From positions 19,238-83,237 of the forward strand of contig DDIR01000146.1 in the NCBI GenBank assembly GCA_002338715.1: DNA of 64,000 nucleotides, read 5' to 3'. Of the stretch, positions 17,896 through 28,133 are shown in pieces. How positions within the stretch are numbered: the stretch's first letter is position 1; every line of letters starts with the position of its first letter. This DNA comes from Phycisphaerales bacterium UBA1845. Lineage in GTDB: Bacteria > Planctomycetota > Phycisphaerae > UBA1845. A program made the translations under genes and the position numbers. A model generated the notes under the pieces. That model was given only the letters and a program-made list of their open reading frames with translations. It was not told the DNA's origin and did no database searches.

Positions 17896-18332
17896 ATAGC
17901 GAAATATCCATATTATTGATCGAAGACGATGTCGTTGATGTCAAGATCGTCAAGCGTGCGTTTAAAGAAATCAACATCACCAACCCGTTGCACGTGGTGT
18001 CAAACGGCGAGGAAGCGCTGAAGTTTCTAAAGCACGAAGCGCCGTATACAGACCGGATGGACGCACCCGAACCCGGGCTGATCCTGCTCGATTTGAATAT
18101 GCCCATCATGGATGGTATTGCATTTCTCGATGCCTACCGCAGCGATCCTGAATTGAAGCATATTCCATCGATTGTGCTGACCACGTCGGATGAGGAAAGA
18201 GATCGGCGGCAATCGTATGCCATCGGTATTGCTGGTTATATCCTAAAACCGGTCGGGTTTAATGAGTTTGTCGATGCGGTCAGGCAGATTGACGGTTATT
18301 GGTCGCTTTGTGAATTGCCCGTAGCCGGATAA
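17892..18332 (+). CDS. single-domain response regulator
   Basis: This 146-aa receiver-only protein of the Rcp1 type shows ILLIEDDVVDVKI at the N-terminus, the phosphoacceptor Asp in LILLDLNMPIMDG, Thr in VLTTSDEERD and Lys in YILKPVGF. The start is GTG at 17892, overlapping the kinase stop by four bases (GTGA), so the two are translationally coupled and almost certainly partners. With no output domain, it must act through protein contact or phosphotransfer, possibly to the hybrid kinase downstream (inference). Confidence 0.95.
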   Translation: MNSEISILLIEDDVVDVKIVKRAFKEINITNPLHVVSNGEEALKFLKHEAPYTDRMDAPEPGLILLDLNMPIMDGIAFLDAYRSDPELKHIPSIVLTTSDEERDRRQSYAIGIAGYILKPVGFNEFVDAVRQIDGYWSLCELPVAG

Positions 18333-18400
18333 CAGGCAGGGGCCGGATGGCAGGCGGGTGCTTTGTCGGCGTCGGAATCTGGGAACAATGAGGTTCTCTT

Positions 18401-21400
18401 ATGATGAACGATGATGTGCATTGCAAGGACAACGACAGCGGCGGATCGATTGAATCGATGGTGTCGCGTCCAAAGAAATCTAGCGAGAAAGGCGGCGCGG
18501 GCGACGGGGCTGCGCGTAAGTCATCCTCGAAGTCGGCCCGGAAAGGGGACCAGAATCAGTCAGGTGCCACGCCGGGTGCTGCATCTCGGTCCACAACAAA
18601 ACGAATACCTCCAAGCGAGATGGAGTCAGTCAATCCAGTGAACAAGAAACCTGATGAGTCTGCTGACGTTTCGGGGGCAACGCCTGACCCCACCGATATC
18701 CCTTACCTCGTATGTCTCGGCGCGTCTGCCGGGGGACTCGAAGCCCTGGAGGCATTCTTCACCGAATTGCCGGCTGACACAGGTGCCGCGTTTGTCACCA
18801 TCGTCCACCTGTCGCCCGATTTCAAAAGCTTGATGCCTGAGCTCTTGCAGCGACATTCAAATATGGAGATCCAAGCCGCGTGCGATGGTATCGTTCCCCG
18901 TCCCAATACGATTTACATCATTCCGCCAGGCAAGAACATGGTGTACCGCGACGGTCGCATTTGCCTGGAAGATCAGGACCGAACGCCGGGGCACGCACTT
19001 AATCTTCCGATTGATATCTTCCTCAAGTCGTTGGCTCGGGGCCCTGCCCATCGCATGATCGCCGTCATCTTGTCCGGTACCGGAAGTGATGGTTCGCGTG
19101 GTATCCGAGAATTGAAGGACGCGGGGGGAATCGTTCTGGTACAGGATCCGGAATCGGCAAAATTCGATGGCATGCCTCGCAGCGCATTGGATTCGGGGGT
19201 CGTCGATGCGACTGCCGATCCCAAGCAACTCGCACGCAAGGTCGCGAGCATTGTTGACAAGGTGCCCGATTATACCGCAAGCATCGAAATTGAAGACGAG
19301 CATGCCGTTGCAGACGATATGGCCGGCGTACTCGATGTACTGCGTGCACACTTCAAACTCGACCTGAGCTATCTGCGACCGTCCATGTTGCATCGACGCG
19401 TTCGCCGGCGCATGGCGTTGCTGGGGATCTCTGCGGTCGCCAGTTATGTTGAGAAACTTAAGGCGGATGTCGCCGAAGCCCAGGCGCTGCGCCAGGATAC
19501 GTTCATCGGCGTTACTGGTTTCTTTCGAGACAAAGAGGCGTTCGCACGTTTGCAGCGACACCTCGCGACCGAGATGCTGCCGCGTGCAATCGAAGGGCAG
19601 TTTCGCATATGGGTCCCTGCGTGCGCTACTGGCGAAGAAGTCTATTCGTTGGCGATTCTAGCGCTCGAAGCCATGGAAGCCGCGGGCATCAAACGCGAAC
19701 TCAAAATCTTTGCGACAGACATCGACGAAGAATCATTGGCCCGTGCCAGCAAGGCGACATATCCGACAGCCGGTATCGCCGAAATCGGTCCCGTTCGACT
19801 CTCCAAATACTTCATCCACAATGGCGACACGGTGACGATCAAGCCGGCAATCCGCGAACTGGTTATCTGCGCGCAGCACAATCTGGTGACGGATCCCCCG
19901 TTTACAAAGATTGACCTGGTCAGTTGCCGGAACTTCCTGATCTATCTTGAGCAACCCGCCCAGGAAAGTGTGTTGGCGTCCTTGCACTTTGCGCTGAAAA
20001 CTGGCGGGACCGTATTCCTTGGGTCGGCTGAAGCGATGGGCCGGCTGGGGTCTGAATTTGAAGTTGTGGATTCCAAATTCAAACTATTCCGCAAGACCCG
20101 GAGCGCCATTCTGCCGTCGATGCGGCGGCGGGCTGGACTGCGCGATCCGGTGGTTACGGCAACGCGTTCGGGCATGATTCCCAATGACCGCGACCGCGAT
20201 GCATCGATTCGCCAGTTACTCGACACGGTCATCGAAAAGGACGGGAAATCTGCGGCAGTGGTGGGGCTCGATGGAAACGTCATTGAAATCCTGGGCGATC
20301 CGCTTGGAATCTTCCAGGTTCCCAAAGGGAAAATCACGACGGACATCATGCGCATGGTCAGTGACGATGTGACCGCCGCGCTGACCACCGGAATTCAACG
20401 ATTGCGCCGCGAGGGGAATGATGTTCAATATGCCATACGCCTGAATGGTCCGTCACCCAGGCATGTTACGATCAAACTGCTGCGACTCCCGGCGATCAAT
20501 AGTGTTCCGGAACGAATCGTTATCATCATTGAACCCAGCCCCAGCCGTGAAATTGCGAGCACGCCCGATCAGGCATCGCTCGACAAGGACACGACGATCC
20601 GGATGAACGAGCTCCAGTTGGAGCTACAGCAAACGCGGGAAAGTCTGCAGGCGACGATTGAAGAATTGCAGTCCTCCAACGAGGAGCAGCAATCCACCAA
20701 CGAGGAATTGGTGGCGTCCAACGAAGAGTTGCAAAGCACCAACGAGGAATTGCAGTCGGTCAACGAAGAACTGTACACGATCAACGTTGAATACCAGAGC
20801 AAGATTCAGGAACTCGCAGTTCTTGCCGCCGACCTCGACAACCTGCTGCGCAACATTGACATTGGCACACTGTTCCTGGACACCGAACTGCGCATTCGCA
20901 AGTTCACGCCGGCGATCGATCAGATCATCAAGCTTATGGAGCACGATGTCGGCCGATCCATCGAACACTTCGCCCACAACCTCGGAACCGAATTCCTTTC
21001 CGACGTCAGAAACGTAATCAGTTCGGGGAATGCGGTTGAGCGGGAACTGCGCGGTACGCGTGGCAACTGGCTAATGGTGCGAATACTGCCGTACATGGCC
21101 CACTCCGGACAGCAGAGTGGTGTGGTCGTTACATTTATTGATGTCACTGCGATCAAGAATGCGGAAGAAATGACGCGGATGGCCAACGATCAACTGGCGT
21201 TTGCCAATCGCGAGCTTTCCCGCCAGCGCGAAGAGTTGGAAGACCTGTTCTCGATCGTCGCCCACGATTTGAAGCGGCCCGTCGCCGCGCTTGATGGTCT
21301 GCTCAAGTTGATCAATGCCGAGACCAATGTGCCGGATAGAGAATCAAAGGATGAGGAGATACTGTCGAAGGCGTTGGGCGAATGCGGGCGGATGAAGCGC

Positions 21401-22318
21401 ATGCTGGTGGATCTTGCGCACGTCTCCGGATTGACGCGCCGCGAAACGACGAAAGACGAGGTGGATTTGCAGGCGTGGCTCGATCAGTTGGTGGACCGCT
21501 TCCGCGAGGACGCAGAATCCCGAGGCGTTCGCATCAACTGCATTTGCGATGCGGGGCGTGTGCAGATTGGCAGGGCCTTTCTTGAAGAAGCGTTTGTGAA
21601 CCTGATAGAAAACGCACTGAAATATGGAACGACGGATAAGAATCCGCGCATCGACATCACCTGCCTCATCAATGATGGCGCTTTGGAACTCTCCGTGCGG
21701 GACAACGGTAAGGGGATTGCTCCGGAGAACCACCAGAAGATTTTTGAACCTTTCAGGAGACTCGACCCGGATTTGTCGGAAGGCTCCGGCATCGGTCTGG
21801 TCGCAGCGCGCCGATTAATTACTCGCTATGGCGGCGTGCTCTCCGTCCAATCTGCATTGGGCGAAGGAGCGAAATTTATCGCGAGAATTCCAATTGAAGA
21901 CTTGGAGTCTAGGAAACTAATGGCACCGAAGAAGCCGCGCGTCTTGCTGGTCGAAGATGACATGTTGGACGCCAAGACCGTCCAGCGATATTTGGGAGAT
22001 GATTTCTCGACCACATGTGTAAAGGGGATTGCCGAAGCCGAGTCGCGATTGGGTAGTGAAATTTTTGACCTGGTTATTCTTGATTTGTCACTGCCTGATG
22101 GGCACGGATTCCAACTGGTGCGGCGCATTCGCACCGTCCTTGGTTCACAGGTTCCGATCGTTGTGGTGACCGGGCAGGGTGAAGGAATCGCGCCCAAATC
22201 CATCAGTGCCACAATTGCGGGTTTTCTTTCCAAGGTCGACGTTCAAAGGGAATCGTTGCTCAAGACGGTAAACATGGCGATTCAGGATTCAGCCAACGGC
22301 GGGTCGACGCTCAACTAG
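18401..22318 (+). CDS. CheB-CheR-PAS hybrid histidine kinase with C-terminal receiver
   Basis: This is a 1305-aa multidomain signalling protein. A low-complexity, Lys/Ser-rich leader (1-95) precedes a CheB methylesterase (about 100-285) with Ser109 in [11 protein letters not shown], His in TIVHLSPDF and Asp in GTGSDGSRG. CheR (about 305-570) has [15 protein letters not shown] and [11 protein letters not shown] heptad-rich coiled coil (about 730-800, repeated STNEEL-type units) and PAS domains lead to HisKA with His955 ([10 protein letters not shown]), HATPase_c ([26 protein letters not shown]) and a receiver (about 1180-1305, [13 protein letters not shown]). Such fusions occur outside classical chemotaxis operons, and no MCP or CheA is present here. 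It may integrate the phosphorelays encoded on both sides. Confidence 0.95.
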   Translation: MMNDDVHCKDNDSGGSIESMVSRPKKSSEKGGAGDGAARKSSSKSARKGDQNQSGATPGAASRSTTKRIPPSEMESVNPVNKKPDESADVSGATPDPTDIPYLVCLGASAGGLEALEAFFTELPADTGAAFVTIVHLSPDFKSLMPELLQRHSNMEIQAACDGIVPRPNTIYIIPPGKNMVYRDGRICLEDQDRTPGHALNLPIDIFLKSLARGPAHRMIAVILSGTGSDGSRGIRELKDAGGIVLVQDPESAKFDGMPRSALDSGVVDATADPKQLARKVASIVDKVPDYTASIEIEDEHAVADDMAGVLDVLRAHFKLDLSYLRPSMLHRRVRRRMALLGISAVASYVEKLKADVAEAQALRQDTFIGVTGFFRDKEAFARLQRHLATEMLPRAIEGQFRIWVPACATGEEVYSLAILALEAMEAAGIKRELKIFATDIDEESLARASKATYPTAGIAEIGPVRLSKYFIHNGDTVTIKPAIRELVICAQHNLVTDPPFTKIDLVSCRNFLIYLEQPAQESVLASLHFALKTGGTVFLGSAEAMGRLGSEFEVVDSKFKLFRKTRSAILPSMRRRAGLRDPVVTATRSGMIPNDRDRDASIRQLLDTVIEKDGKSAAVVGLDGNVIEILGDPLGIFQVPKGKITTDIMRMVSDDVTAALTTGIQRLRREGNDVQYAIRLNGPSPRHVTIKLLRLPAINSVPERIVIIIEPSPSREIASTPDQASLDKDTTIRMNELQLELQQTRESLQATIEELQSSNEEQQSTNEELVASNEELQSTNEELQSVNEELYTINVEYQSKIQELAVLAADLDNLLRNIDIGTLFLDTELRIRKFTPAIDQIIKLMEHDVGRSIEHFAHNLGTEFLSDVRNVISSGNAVERELRGTRGNWLMVRILPYMAHSGQQSGVVVTFIDVTAIKNAEEMTRMANDQLAFANRELSRQREELEDLFSIVAHDLKRPVAALDGLLKLINAETNVPDRESKDEEILSKALGECGRMKRMLVDLAHVSGLTRRETTKDEVDLQAWLDQLVDRFREDAESRGVRINCICDAGRVQIGRAFLEEAFVNLIENALKYGTTDKNPRIDITCLINDGALELSVRDNGKGIAPENHQKIFEPFRRLDPDLSEGSGIGLVAARRLITRYGGVLSVQSALGEGAKFIARIPIEDLESRKLMAPKKPRVLLVEDDMLDAKTVQRYLGDDFSTTCVKGIAEAESRLGSEIFDLVILDLSLPDGHGFQLVRRIRTVLGSQVPIVVVTGQGEGIAPKSISATIAGFLSKVDVQRESLLKTVNMAIQDSANGGSTLN

Positions 22319-22401
22319 AGTTCCGGTTCAGTCGGCTTGAATGGGTCAATTCATGTTGGCGTTGCAAGCACTGCCTTTCGATGAAGTAAAGGGACGCAAC
22401 G

Positions 22402-22854
22402 ATGAATAGACAGTTGAGAATATTGCTCGCCGACGATGACGAGTCGTTCACGCTGCTGGTGAAGCGTGCGGTTCATGATCAGCCGGAAGTCGCTTCGCAG
22501 TGCGAATTGCATTGCGTGCGCGATGGCACTGAGGCTGTGGACTATGTGCTCGGGCGCGGGCGTTTTGAGAACCGCGAGCAGTATCCTTCGCCGGACCTGG
22601 TCCTGCTCGATCAGCGCATGCGCGAGATGGATGGGTCCGAAGCGCTGCTCGAAATTCGAAAAAGCAAATCAAACCGAACGCTGCCCATCTGTATTTACAG
22701 CACCTCAAGTCAGCAAAAACTTCACGAGTTGTGCTATTCAAACGGCGCCGCATTCTGCATCGCAAAACCATTGGACTATGAGATTCTCGGCAAGAAACTT
22801 CGACTGATTGTCGAGTTTGCCAGGTCTGTCCTGGAACTGCCCAGAAAGAATTAA
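22402..22854 (+). CDS. single-domain response regulator
   Basis: This 150-aa receiver has LRILLADDDESF, the phosphoacceptor Asp in LVLLDQRMREMDG, a Ser/Thr switch region IYSTSSQQK and Lys in CIAKPLDYE. It is the fourth receiver-only or receiver-bearing partner in the island and follows the CheB-CheR hybrid kinase by 83 nt, probably in the same transcript. The ATG follows AAAGGGACG. There is no output domain. Confidence 0.93.
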   Translation: MNRQLRILLADDDESFTLLVKRAVHDQPEVASQCELHCVRDGTEAVDYVLGRGRFENREQYPSPDLVLLDQRMREMDGSEALLEIRKSKSNRTLPICIYSTSSQQKLHELCYSNGAAFCIAKPLDYEILGKKLRLIVEFARSVLELPRKN

Positions 22855-23453
22855 ATTGATCATTCGCTTGCTCGCTTGAATCTCGCCCGCCATGATCGAT
22901 TCGTCGACGAGAACGCCCGACGGGGCGCCCGAGATCGACACATTCGATCAACATCCGCAGTTGGCAGCCCGCTACCCGTGATAAAGTTCCCTAATTCTGA
23001 TCTTGTCGGGCGTATTTCTCGCCCTGGATCGCAAGTCCGTGTCAACTTGTGGATACCGGTGGACTATCCCCGGTTGAAGGTCTGCGATCGAGCGGGCCAA
23101 TTGGCGATTCAAACCGACGCTCTGCTGCCTTAACCTGCTGCTTTCAATCGGGTTAAGCACGTTTGCGCCCGTCGTCGCCAACTGACTCGACTTATCGGTC
23201 CTTCCTCGTGCAGTCGGGCTTGCGACTCCGATTCGGTGTCGTCGTTTGCTATACTGGCCCACTGTGCAACTTGTCGTATGCCGTACGCAATGTCGGCGTA
23301 TGTGAGTCTCTCAGGCAATTTCGAAATCTGACAGGTTAAGCATTCAGCCGGCGCAGGTCGGCGAGGTCGCTTGGCTCGCGGCGTAGGTGATCGTGTCCCA
23401 TGCGTGGACGCGGTCAAGGTGCAGCGGGTTTGTTTTCAAGAGGAGAAGGAAGA
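22855..23453 (+). other. intergenic region before the FG-GAP protein gene
   Basis: About 600 bp with no supported gene. Short open frames on both strands lack ribosome binding sites. The only clear signal is the AGGAGAAGGAAGA ribosome binding site of the next gene at the right end. No terminator with a T-run was seen. Confidence 0.5.
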
Positions 23454-26400
23454 ATGGCTGGTTGGCGAGTTTTCGTGATGGGCTTTTCGGTTTTGCTGGT
23501 CTTGTGCTGCCAAGGCACTTCGCTCGCCGCCGACTGCAATGGCAATGCCATCCCCGATACCACGGACATCAGCGGTGGAACCAGTTTCGACTGCAACACC
23601 AACGGCATTCCCGATGAATGCGATCTCGTTCAAATCGTCCAGGAAGAGAAGGTCACATCCGATGCACCGTCTGGCTTCGGATTCTTCGGCCGCTCGGTGG
23701 CGATCCAGGGCGACATCGCAGCCGTCGGTGCAACTGGTGACGACGAAGCTTGCGGTGGCTCTGTGATGTGCAATGCCGGCGCGGTTCACGTTTATGAACG
23801 CGATGGCGCAAGCTGGAGTCAACAAGCCAAAATTCTCGCATCCGACGGCGCTTCCAACGACAGTTTCGGAACCAGCATTTCGCTGAGCGGAGACACGCTC
23901 ATCGTTGGCTCGGCTGGCGACGACGACATGGGCGGTCAATCCGGTTCAGCCTATGTCTACACACGCAGCGGTGGCGTCTGGACCGAGCAGGCGAAACTCA
24001 CTGCCGATGACGGAGCCGCGAATGACTATTTCGGGGCGAGCGTGTCCATTGACGGCGACACTGCAGTCGTCGGTGCGTATTTCGACGATGACGATGGAGA
24101 TGCGTCGGGGTCGGCGTATGTGTTCACGCGCACGGGCGGCATCTGGACACAGCAAGGAAAACTTACCGCGGACGATGCCGCCGGCGGCGATGAATTCGGA
24201 TTGACGGTTTCGGTTTACGGCGACACAGCCGTCGTCGGCGCACATAGAGATGATGATGCCGGTCCAGAATCGGGCTCGGCGTATGTGTTCACGCGTACCG
24301 GTGGCGTTTGGACGCAGCAACAAAAACTCACGTCGGACGACGCGTCTGCCGGTGACGAGTTTGGACTTTCCGTGTCGATACGGGAAAACACAATCGCGGT
24401 TGGCGCCCACCACGATGATGTTGCGTGCGCTGCTTGCAATTCGGGCTCAGCGTACGTGTTTGTGAACACCGGTGGTGTGTGGTCGCAAGAGGATAAACTC
24501 ATTCCCCCAGACGCTGCCGCCGACGATGAGTTCGGCTATACCATCGCCGTCAATGGCGACACCGTGATTGTCGGCGCACGCCTTGATGATGACCCCAGTG
24601 CTGACAGCGGTTCGGCGTATGTCTTCGCGCGGAGTGGCGGTGCCTGGACTTTGTACGAAAAAATCTCCGGAAACGACACCGGCGGCACGGACACGTTTGG
24701 CCAATCGGTTGCACTCGATGGCGACAGGGCGATTGTTGGCGCGGTTGGCGACAACGTCGGCTTCCCGATTTCCGGTTCGGCGTACATTTTCGATTTGGCC
24801 GCGAAGGACTGCAATGGCAATAGCATCCCTGACGAGTGCGAAGCCGACTGCAACGGCAACGGCGTCGCGGACGATTGTGAAATCGCGGCGGGCAGCGGTT
24901 TTGATTGTGATCTCAATGGCGTGCTCGACTCGTGCGACATCGCGTTGGGTAGCGCGACTGATTGCAACCTGAATGATATCCCTGATGTTTGCGACATCGA
25001 AACGCTCGCCAGTTACGACTGCAACGGCGACGACATCCCCGACGAATGCGAATTGGCCGGCGGTTCGAGCAGCGATTGCAACATGAACGATATACCGGAT
25101 TCATGCGACGTTGAGCCCGCGTTCGATTTGGATAAGTTGCTCGCCAGTGATGGTGATATGTCGGATATCTTGGGTGCGGACGTGGCCATCGACGGCGACA
25201 CGGTCGTGGTCGGTGCGTCATTGGACGATGACGGCGGCGTGCTCTCCAAAGGATCGGCCTACGTTTATGTGCGCACGGGTTCCGGCTGGCTTGAACAGGC
25301 AAAACTGACCGCATCAGATGGGGCGACCGGCGACTACTTCGGAACGTCTGTGGCCATCGACGGCGAAACGATCGTCGTAGGTGCTTACGATGATGACGAT
25401 ACGATTGTCAATTCGGGATCGGCCTACGTGTTTGTGAGGGACGGGGACATTTGGTCGGAGCAAGCCAAACTCAACGCATCCGACCCTGCGTTTCAATCGT
25501 ATCTCGGATTCGACGTTGCGGTTGATGGCGACACCGCTTTGGTTGGTGCGCGGGGCAGCAGCATGGGGGCCAACCCCAACGGGGCTGCGTATGTTTTTGT
25601 GCGAAGTGGAACCGTATGGACACAGCAGCAGAAACTCTTTGCAACCGACGGCGGGTCGGAAGATCAGTTTGGCGTGACCGTGTCGTTGAGTGGTGACACC
25701 GCGATTGTTGGAGCACCCATGGACGACGACTTTGGGGCCAACACCGGTTCGGCCTATGTGTTCACGCGGACAGCCGGCGTTTGGACACAGGAAGCCAAGA
25801 TTTTTGGAAGCCAAACGGACAACGGCGACCGCTTCGGTGCCGCAGTTGCAGTTGACGGTGATACCGCAGTCGTCGGTGCGTACAACGATGAGACGTACCC
25901 AGGCGGCGGCATTGTTGTGAACAACGGTGCCGCGTATGTGTTTTATCGCGAGGGCGGGGTGTGGGCTGAACAGGACCGCCTCACGACGGAGACTTTGAAT
26001 TACGGCGATTTGTTTGGTCAGTCGGTGGCTGTTGATGGTGACACCGTCATTGTTGGTGCCCGTAACGACGATCATGCCTGCCCAGGTGACATTGGTTGTA
26101 ACTCTGGTGCCGCCTATGTCTTCGTTCGCACGGCAAACGATTGGATCATGCGGTCCAAGCTGGGGGTTGGCCTGTCTTCGGCGAACGATCAATTCGGATT
26201 CAGCGTTTCAATTTCGGGCGATACGGCTGCCATCAGTGCAAATCTGGACGATGAAGTCGCTGAAAACGCGGGGGCCGCCTATGTGTTCGATTTGCAGAAC
26301 TCAGCCGACTGCAACGAAAACGGTGTCCCGGATGAATGCGACCTGGAAACTGGATTCAGCGACGACTGCAACACCAATGCGATTCCGGATGAATGCGAAA

Positions 26401-28127
26401 TCGATTGCAATGCCAACGGTGTTCCCGATGACTGTGACCTTGCGAACCTGACCAGCGATGACTGCAATGCCGACGGTATCCCCGACGAATGCGGATTCAT
26501 CCCGGGAACGTATATCGACTGCAACTCGAATGGCCAACCCGACGAATGCGACATCAGCAGCGGCGGCAGCCCCGATTGCAACACCAACGGCATCCCCGAT
26601 GAATGCGACTTGAACGGTTGGATCAATCAACAGGCCAAGCTGACGGCTCTCGATCAGATTCAATCCGTTTCATTCGGTGAATCGGTCTCGATCAGCGGTG
26701 ATACTGCCGTCATCGGCACGGGCAACGAGCGCAACGGTCCTTACAACAACGTAGGTGCGATTTACATTTTCGAACGCATCGACGGCATTTGGACGCAGAT
26801 CGTCAGAATCGTTAACCCCGATCCGGCCAATGACGATGCGTTCGGCCAAACGGTCGGTATCTCCGGTGACACGATCATCGCCAGCTGCCATGGTGATGAC
26901 AACGAAGGACCGTCGTCGAGTTCCGGTTCGGTGTATATCTTCGTTCGTTCGGGCGGCGTCTGGATGCAGCAAGCATTCTTGACGGCTGACGATGCGGGCG
27001 GCGGAGATCAGTTTGGTTTTGCGGTGGCGATCGACGGTGACACGGCGCTGGTTGGATCGGTGACCGACGATGTTCCCGAGGTCAACGCAGGATCGGCTTA
27101 CGTTTTTGTACGCAGCGGAGGCGTCTGGACGCAGCAGGCCAAGCTCATCGCTGATGATGCAGGTGCACAGGAATATTTCGGGCAGGCGGTCGCGCTCGAT
27201 GGCGATACTGCCGTCATCGGCGCGCCAGAAGGAAACACGAGTCCGGGCAAGGCGTATGTCTTTGTTCGTTCGGGCGGCGTCTGGACTCAGGAGCAAAAAC
27301 TTCTCTCCGACGATGCGGCTGACTACGACCAGTTCGGCATTTCGGTGGCAGTTCAGGGCGACACAGCCGTCGTCGGAGCGCCATATGATGACGATGACGG
27401 CGCGTTTTCCGGTTCGGCGTATGTCTTCGTGCGATCCGGTGGGGCGTGGGCGCAGCAGCAAAAACTCACTGCATCCAACGCGATGATTCAGGATCTGTTT
27501 GGCCTCTCGGTCGCGGTTCATGGCGACACGGCGTTCATTGCCTCGCCTCGGTCGGATGTCGTTTGCCCGGCGTGTGATGCAGGGGCCGTCTTCAAGTTTG
27601 ACCGCTTCGGCGCAACCTGGACCGAAGATCAGATCATTACGGCGGCTGACGCATCCACCAACGCGCTGGTCGGCATCTCCGTGTCGGTCGACGACAACAA
27701 CTCGATGATCGTCGGTTCCTATAGTGATAATTCATTCAAGCCGGGCGGGGGAGCGGCGTACGTTTTTGACTTTCCGTCGGCTGACTGCAACCTGAATGCG
27801 ATCGCCGATGAGTGCGACATCGCGACATTGTTCAGCCCGGATTGTGACACCAACGGCGTGCCGGATGAATGCGATCCGGATTGCGATTCAAATTCTATAC
27901 CGGATGCGTGCGATATCACGATGGGAAGCGGCGCCGACTGCGACGACGATGGCGTGCTCAACGATTGCGAAGTCTACGAATTCAGTTTGAGCGACTACGC
28001 GGCGTTCATGATCTGCTACACCGATCCGACTCCGCCATGTCTCGCACAGTTTGACATCGCAGAACCGTGCGGCGTGATTGACTTAGCCGACTACGATCTG
28101 TTCGCCAGCATGTTGAGCGGTCCGTAA
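23454..28127 (+). CDS. giant secreted FG-GAP triple beta-propeller protein with DCN repeats
   Basis: This 1557-aa exported protein (signal peptide 1-26, FSVLLVLCCQGTSLA) contains 21 FG-GAP units of the form DxFGxSVxIDGDTxVVGA, each followed by GSAYVFxRxGGxWTQQxKL. They fall into three sets of exactly seven, so three seven-bladed propellers are predicted. The propellers are separated by blocks of Asp/Cys repeats (DCNxNxIPDECD): 2 units at the N-terminus, 6 between propellers 1 and 2, 6 between 2 and 3, and 4 at the end. These probably bind calcium like thrombospondin type 3 repeats. The C-terminus carries a short dockerin-like segment. ATG 23454 follows AGGAGAAGGAAGA. A role in adhesion or as a cell-surface scaffold is inferred. 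The gene converges on the carboxypeptidase with a 6-bp gap. Confidence 0.93.
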   Translation: MAGWRVFVMGFSVLLVLCCQGTSLAADCNGNAIPDTTDISGGTSFDCNTNGIPDECDLVQIVQEEKVTSDAPSGFGFFGRSVAIQGDIAAVGATGDDEACGGSVMCNAGAVHVYERDGASWSQQAKILASDGASNDSFGTSISLSGDTLIVGSAGDDDMGGQSGSAYVYTRSGGVWTEQAKLTADDGAANDYFGASVSIDGDTAVVGAYFDDDDGDASGSAYVFTRTGGIWTQQGKLTADDAAGGDEFGLTVSVYGDTAVVGAHRDDDAGPESGSAYVFTRTGGVWTQQQKLTSDDASAGDEFGLSVSIRENTIAVGAHHDDVACAACNSGSAYVFVNTGGVWSQEDKLIPPDAAADDEFGYTIAVNGDTVIVGARLDDDPSADSGSAYVFARSGGAWTLYEKISGNDTGGTDTFGQSVALDGDRAIVGAVGDNVGFPISGSAYIFDLAAKDCNGNSIPDECEADCNGNGVADDCEIAAGSGFDCDLNGVLDSCDIALGSATDCNLNDIPDVCDIETLASYDCNGDDIPDECELAGGSSSDCNMNDIPDSCDVEPAFDLDKLLASDGDMSDILGADVAIDGDTVVVGASLDDDGGVLSKGSAYVYVRTGSGWLEQAKLTASDGATGDYFGTSVAIDGETIVVGAYDDDDTIVNSGSAYVFVRDGDIWSEQAKLNASDPAFQSYLGFDVAVDGDTALVGARGSSMGANPNGAAYVFVRSGTVWTQQQKLFATDGGSEDQFGVTVSLSGDTAIVGAPMDDDFGANTGSAYVFTRTAGVWTQEAKIFGSQTDNGDRFGAAVAVDGDTAVVGAYNDETYPGGGIVVNNGAAYVFYREGGVWAEQDRLTTETLNYGDLFGQSVAVDGDTVIVGARNDDHACPGDIGCNSGAAYVFVRTANDWIMRSKLGVGLSSANDQFGFSVSISGDTAAISANLDDEVAENAGAAYVFDLQNSADCNENGVPDECDLETGFSDDCNTNAIPDECEIDCNANGVPDDCDLANLTSDDCNADGIPDECGFIPGTYIDCNSNGQPDECDISSGGSPDCNTNGIPDECDLNGWINQQAKLTALDQIQSVSFGESVSISGDTAVIGTGNERNGPYNNVGAIYIFERIDGIWTQIVRIVNPDPANDDAFGQTVGISGDTIIASCHGDDNEGPSSSSGSVYIFVRSGGVWMQQAFLTADDAGGGDQFGFAVAIDGDTALVGSVTDDVPEVNAGSAYVFVRSGGVWTQQAKLIADDAGAQEYFGQAVALDGDTAVIGAPEGNTSPGKAYVFVRSGGVWTQEQKLLSDDAADYDQFGISVAVQGDTAVVGAPYDDDDGAFSGSAYVFVRSGGAWAQQQKLTASNAMIQDLFGLSVAVHGDTAFIASPRSDVVCPACDAGAVFKFDRFGATWTEDQIITAADASTNALVGISVSVDDNNSMIVGSYSDNSFKPGGGAAYVFDFPSADCNLNAIADECDIATLFSPDCDTNGVPDECDPDCDSNSIPDACDITMGSGADCDDDGVLNDCEVYEFSLSDYAAFMICYTDPTPPCLAQFDIAEPCGVIDLADYDLFASMLSGP

Positions 28128-28133
28128 GACGCG

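Noticed and set aside
25314..27521. Long minus-strand open frames (up to 292 codons) opposite the FG-GAP gene
   Set aside because: They mirror the repetitive coding sequence on the plus strand, repeat with the same period and have no ribosome binding site.
23550..27960. CRISPR-like or satellite DNA repeats
   Set aside because: The repeats are protein-coding FG-GAP and DCN units with codon-level variation and no fixed DNA repeat/spacer pattern.
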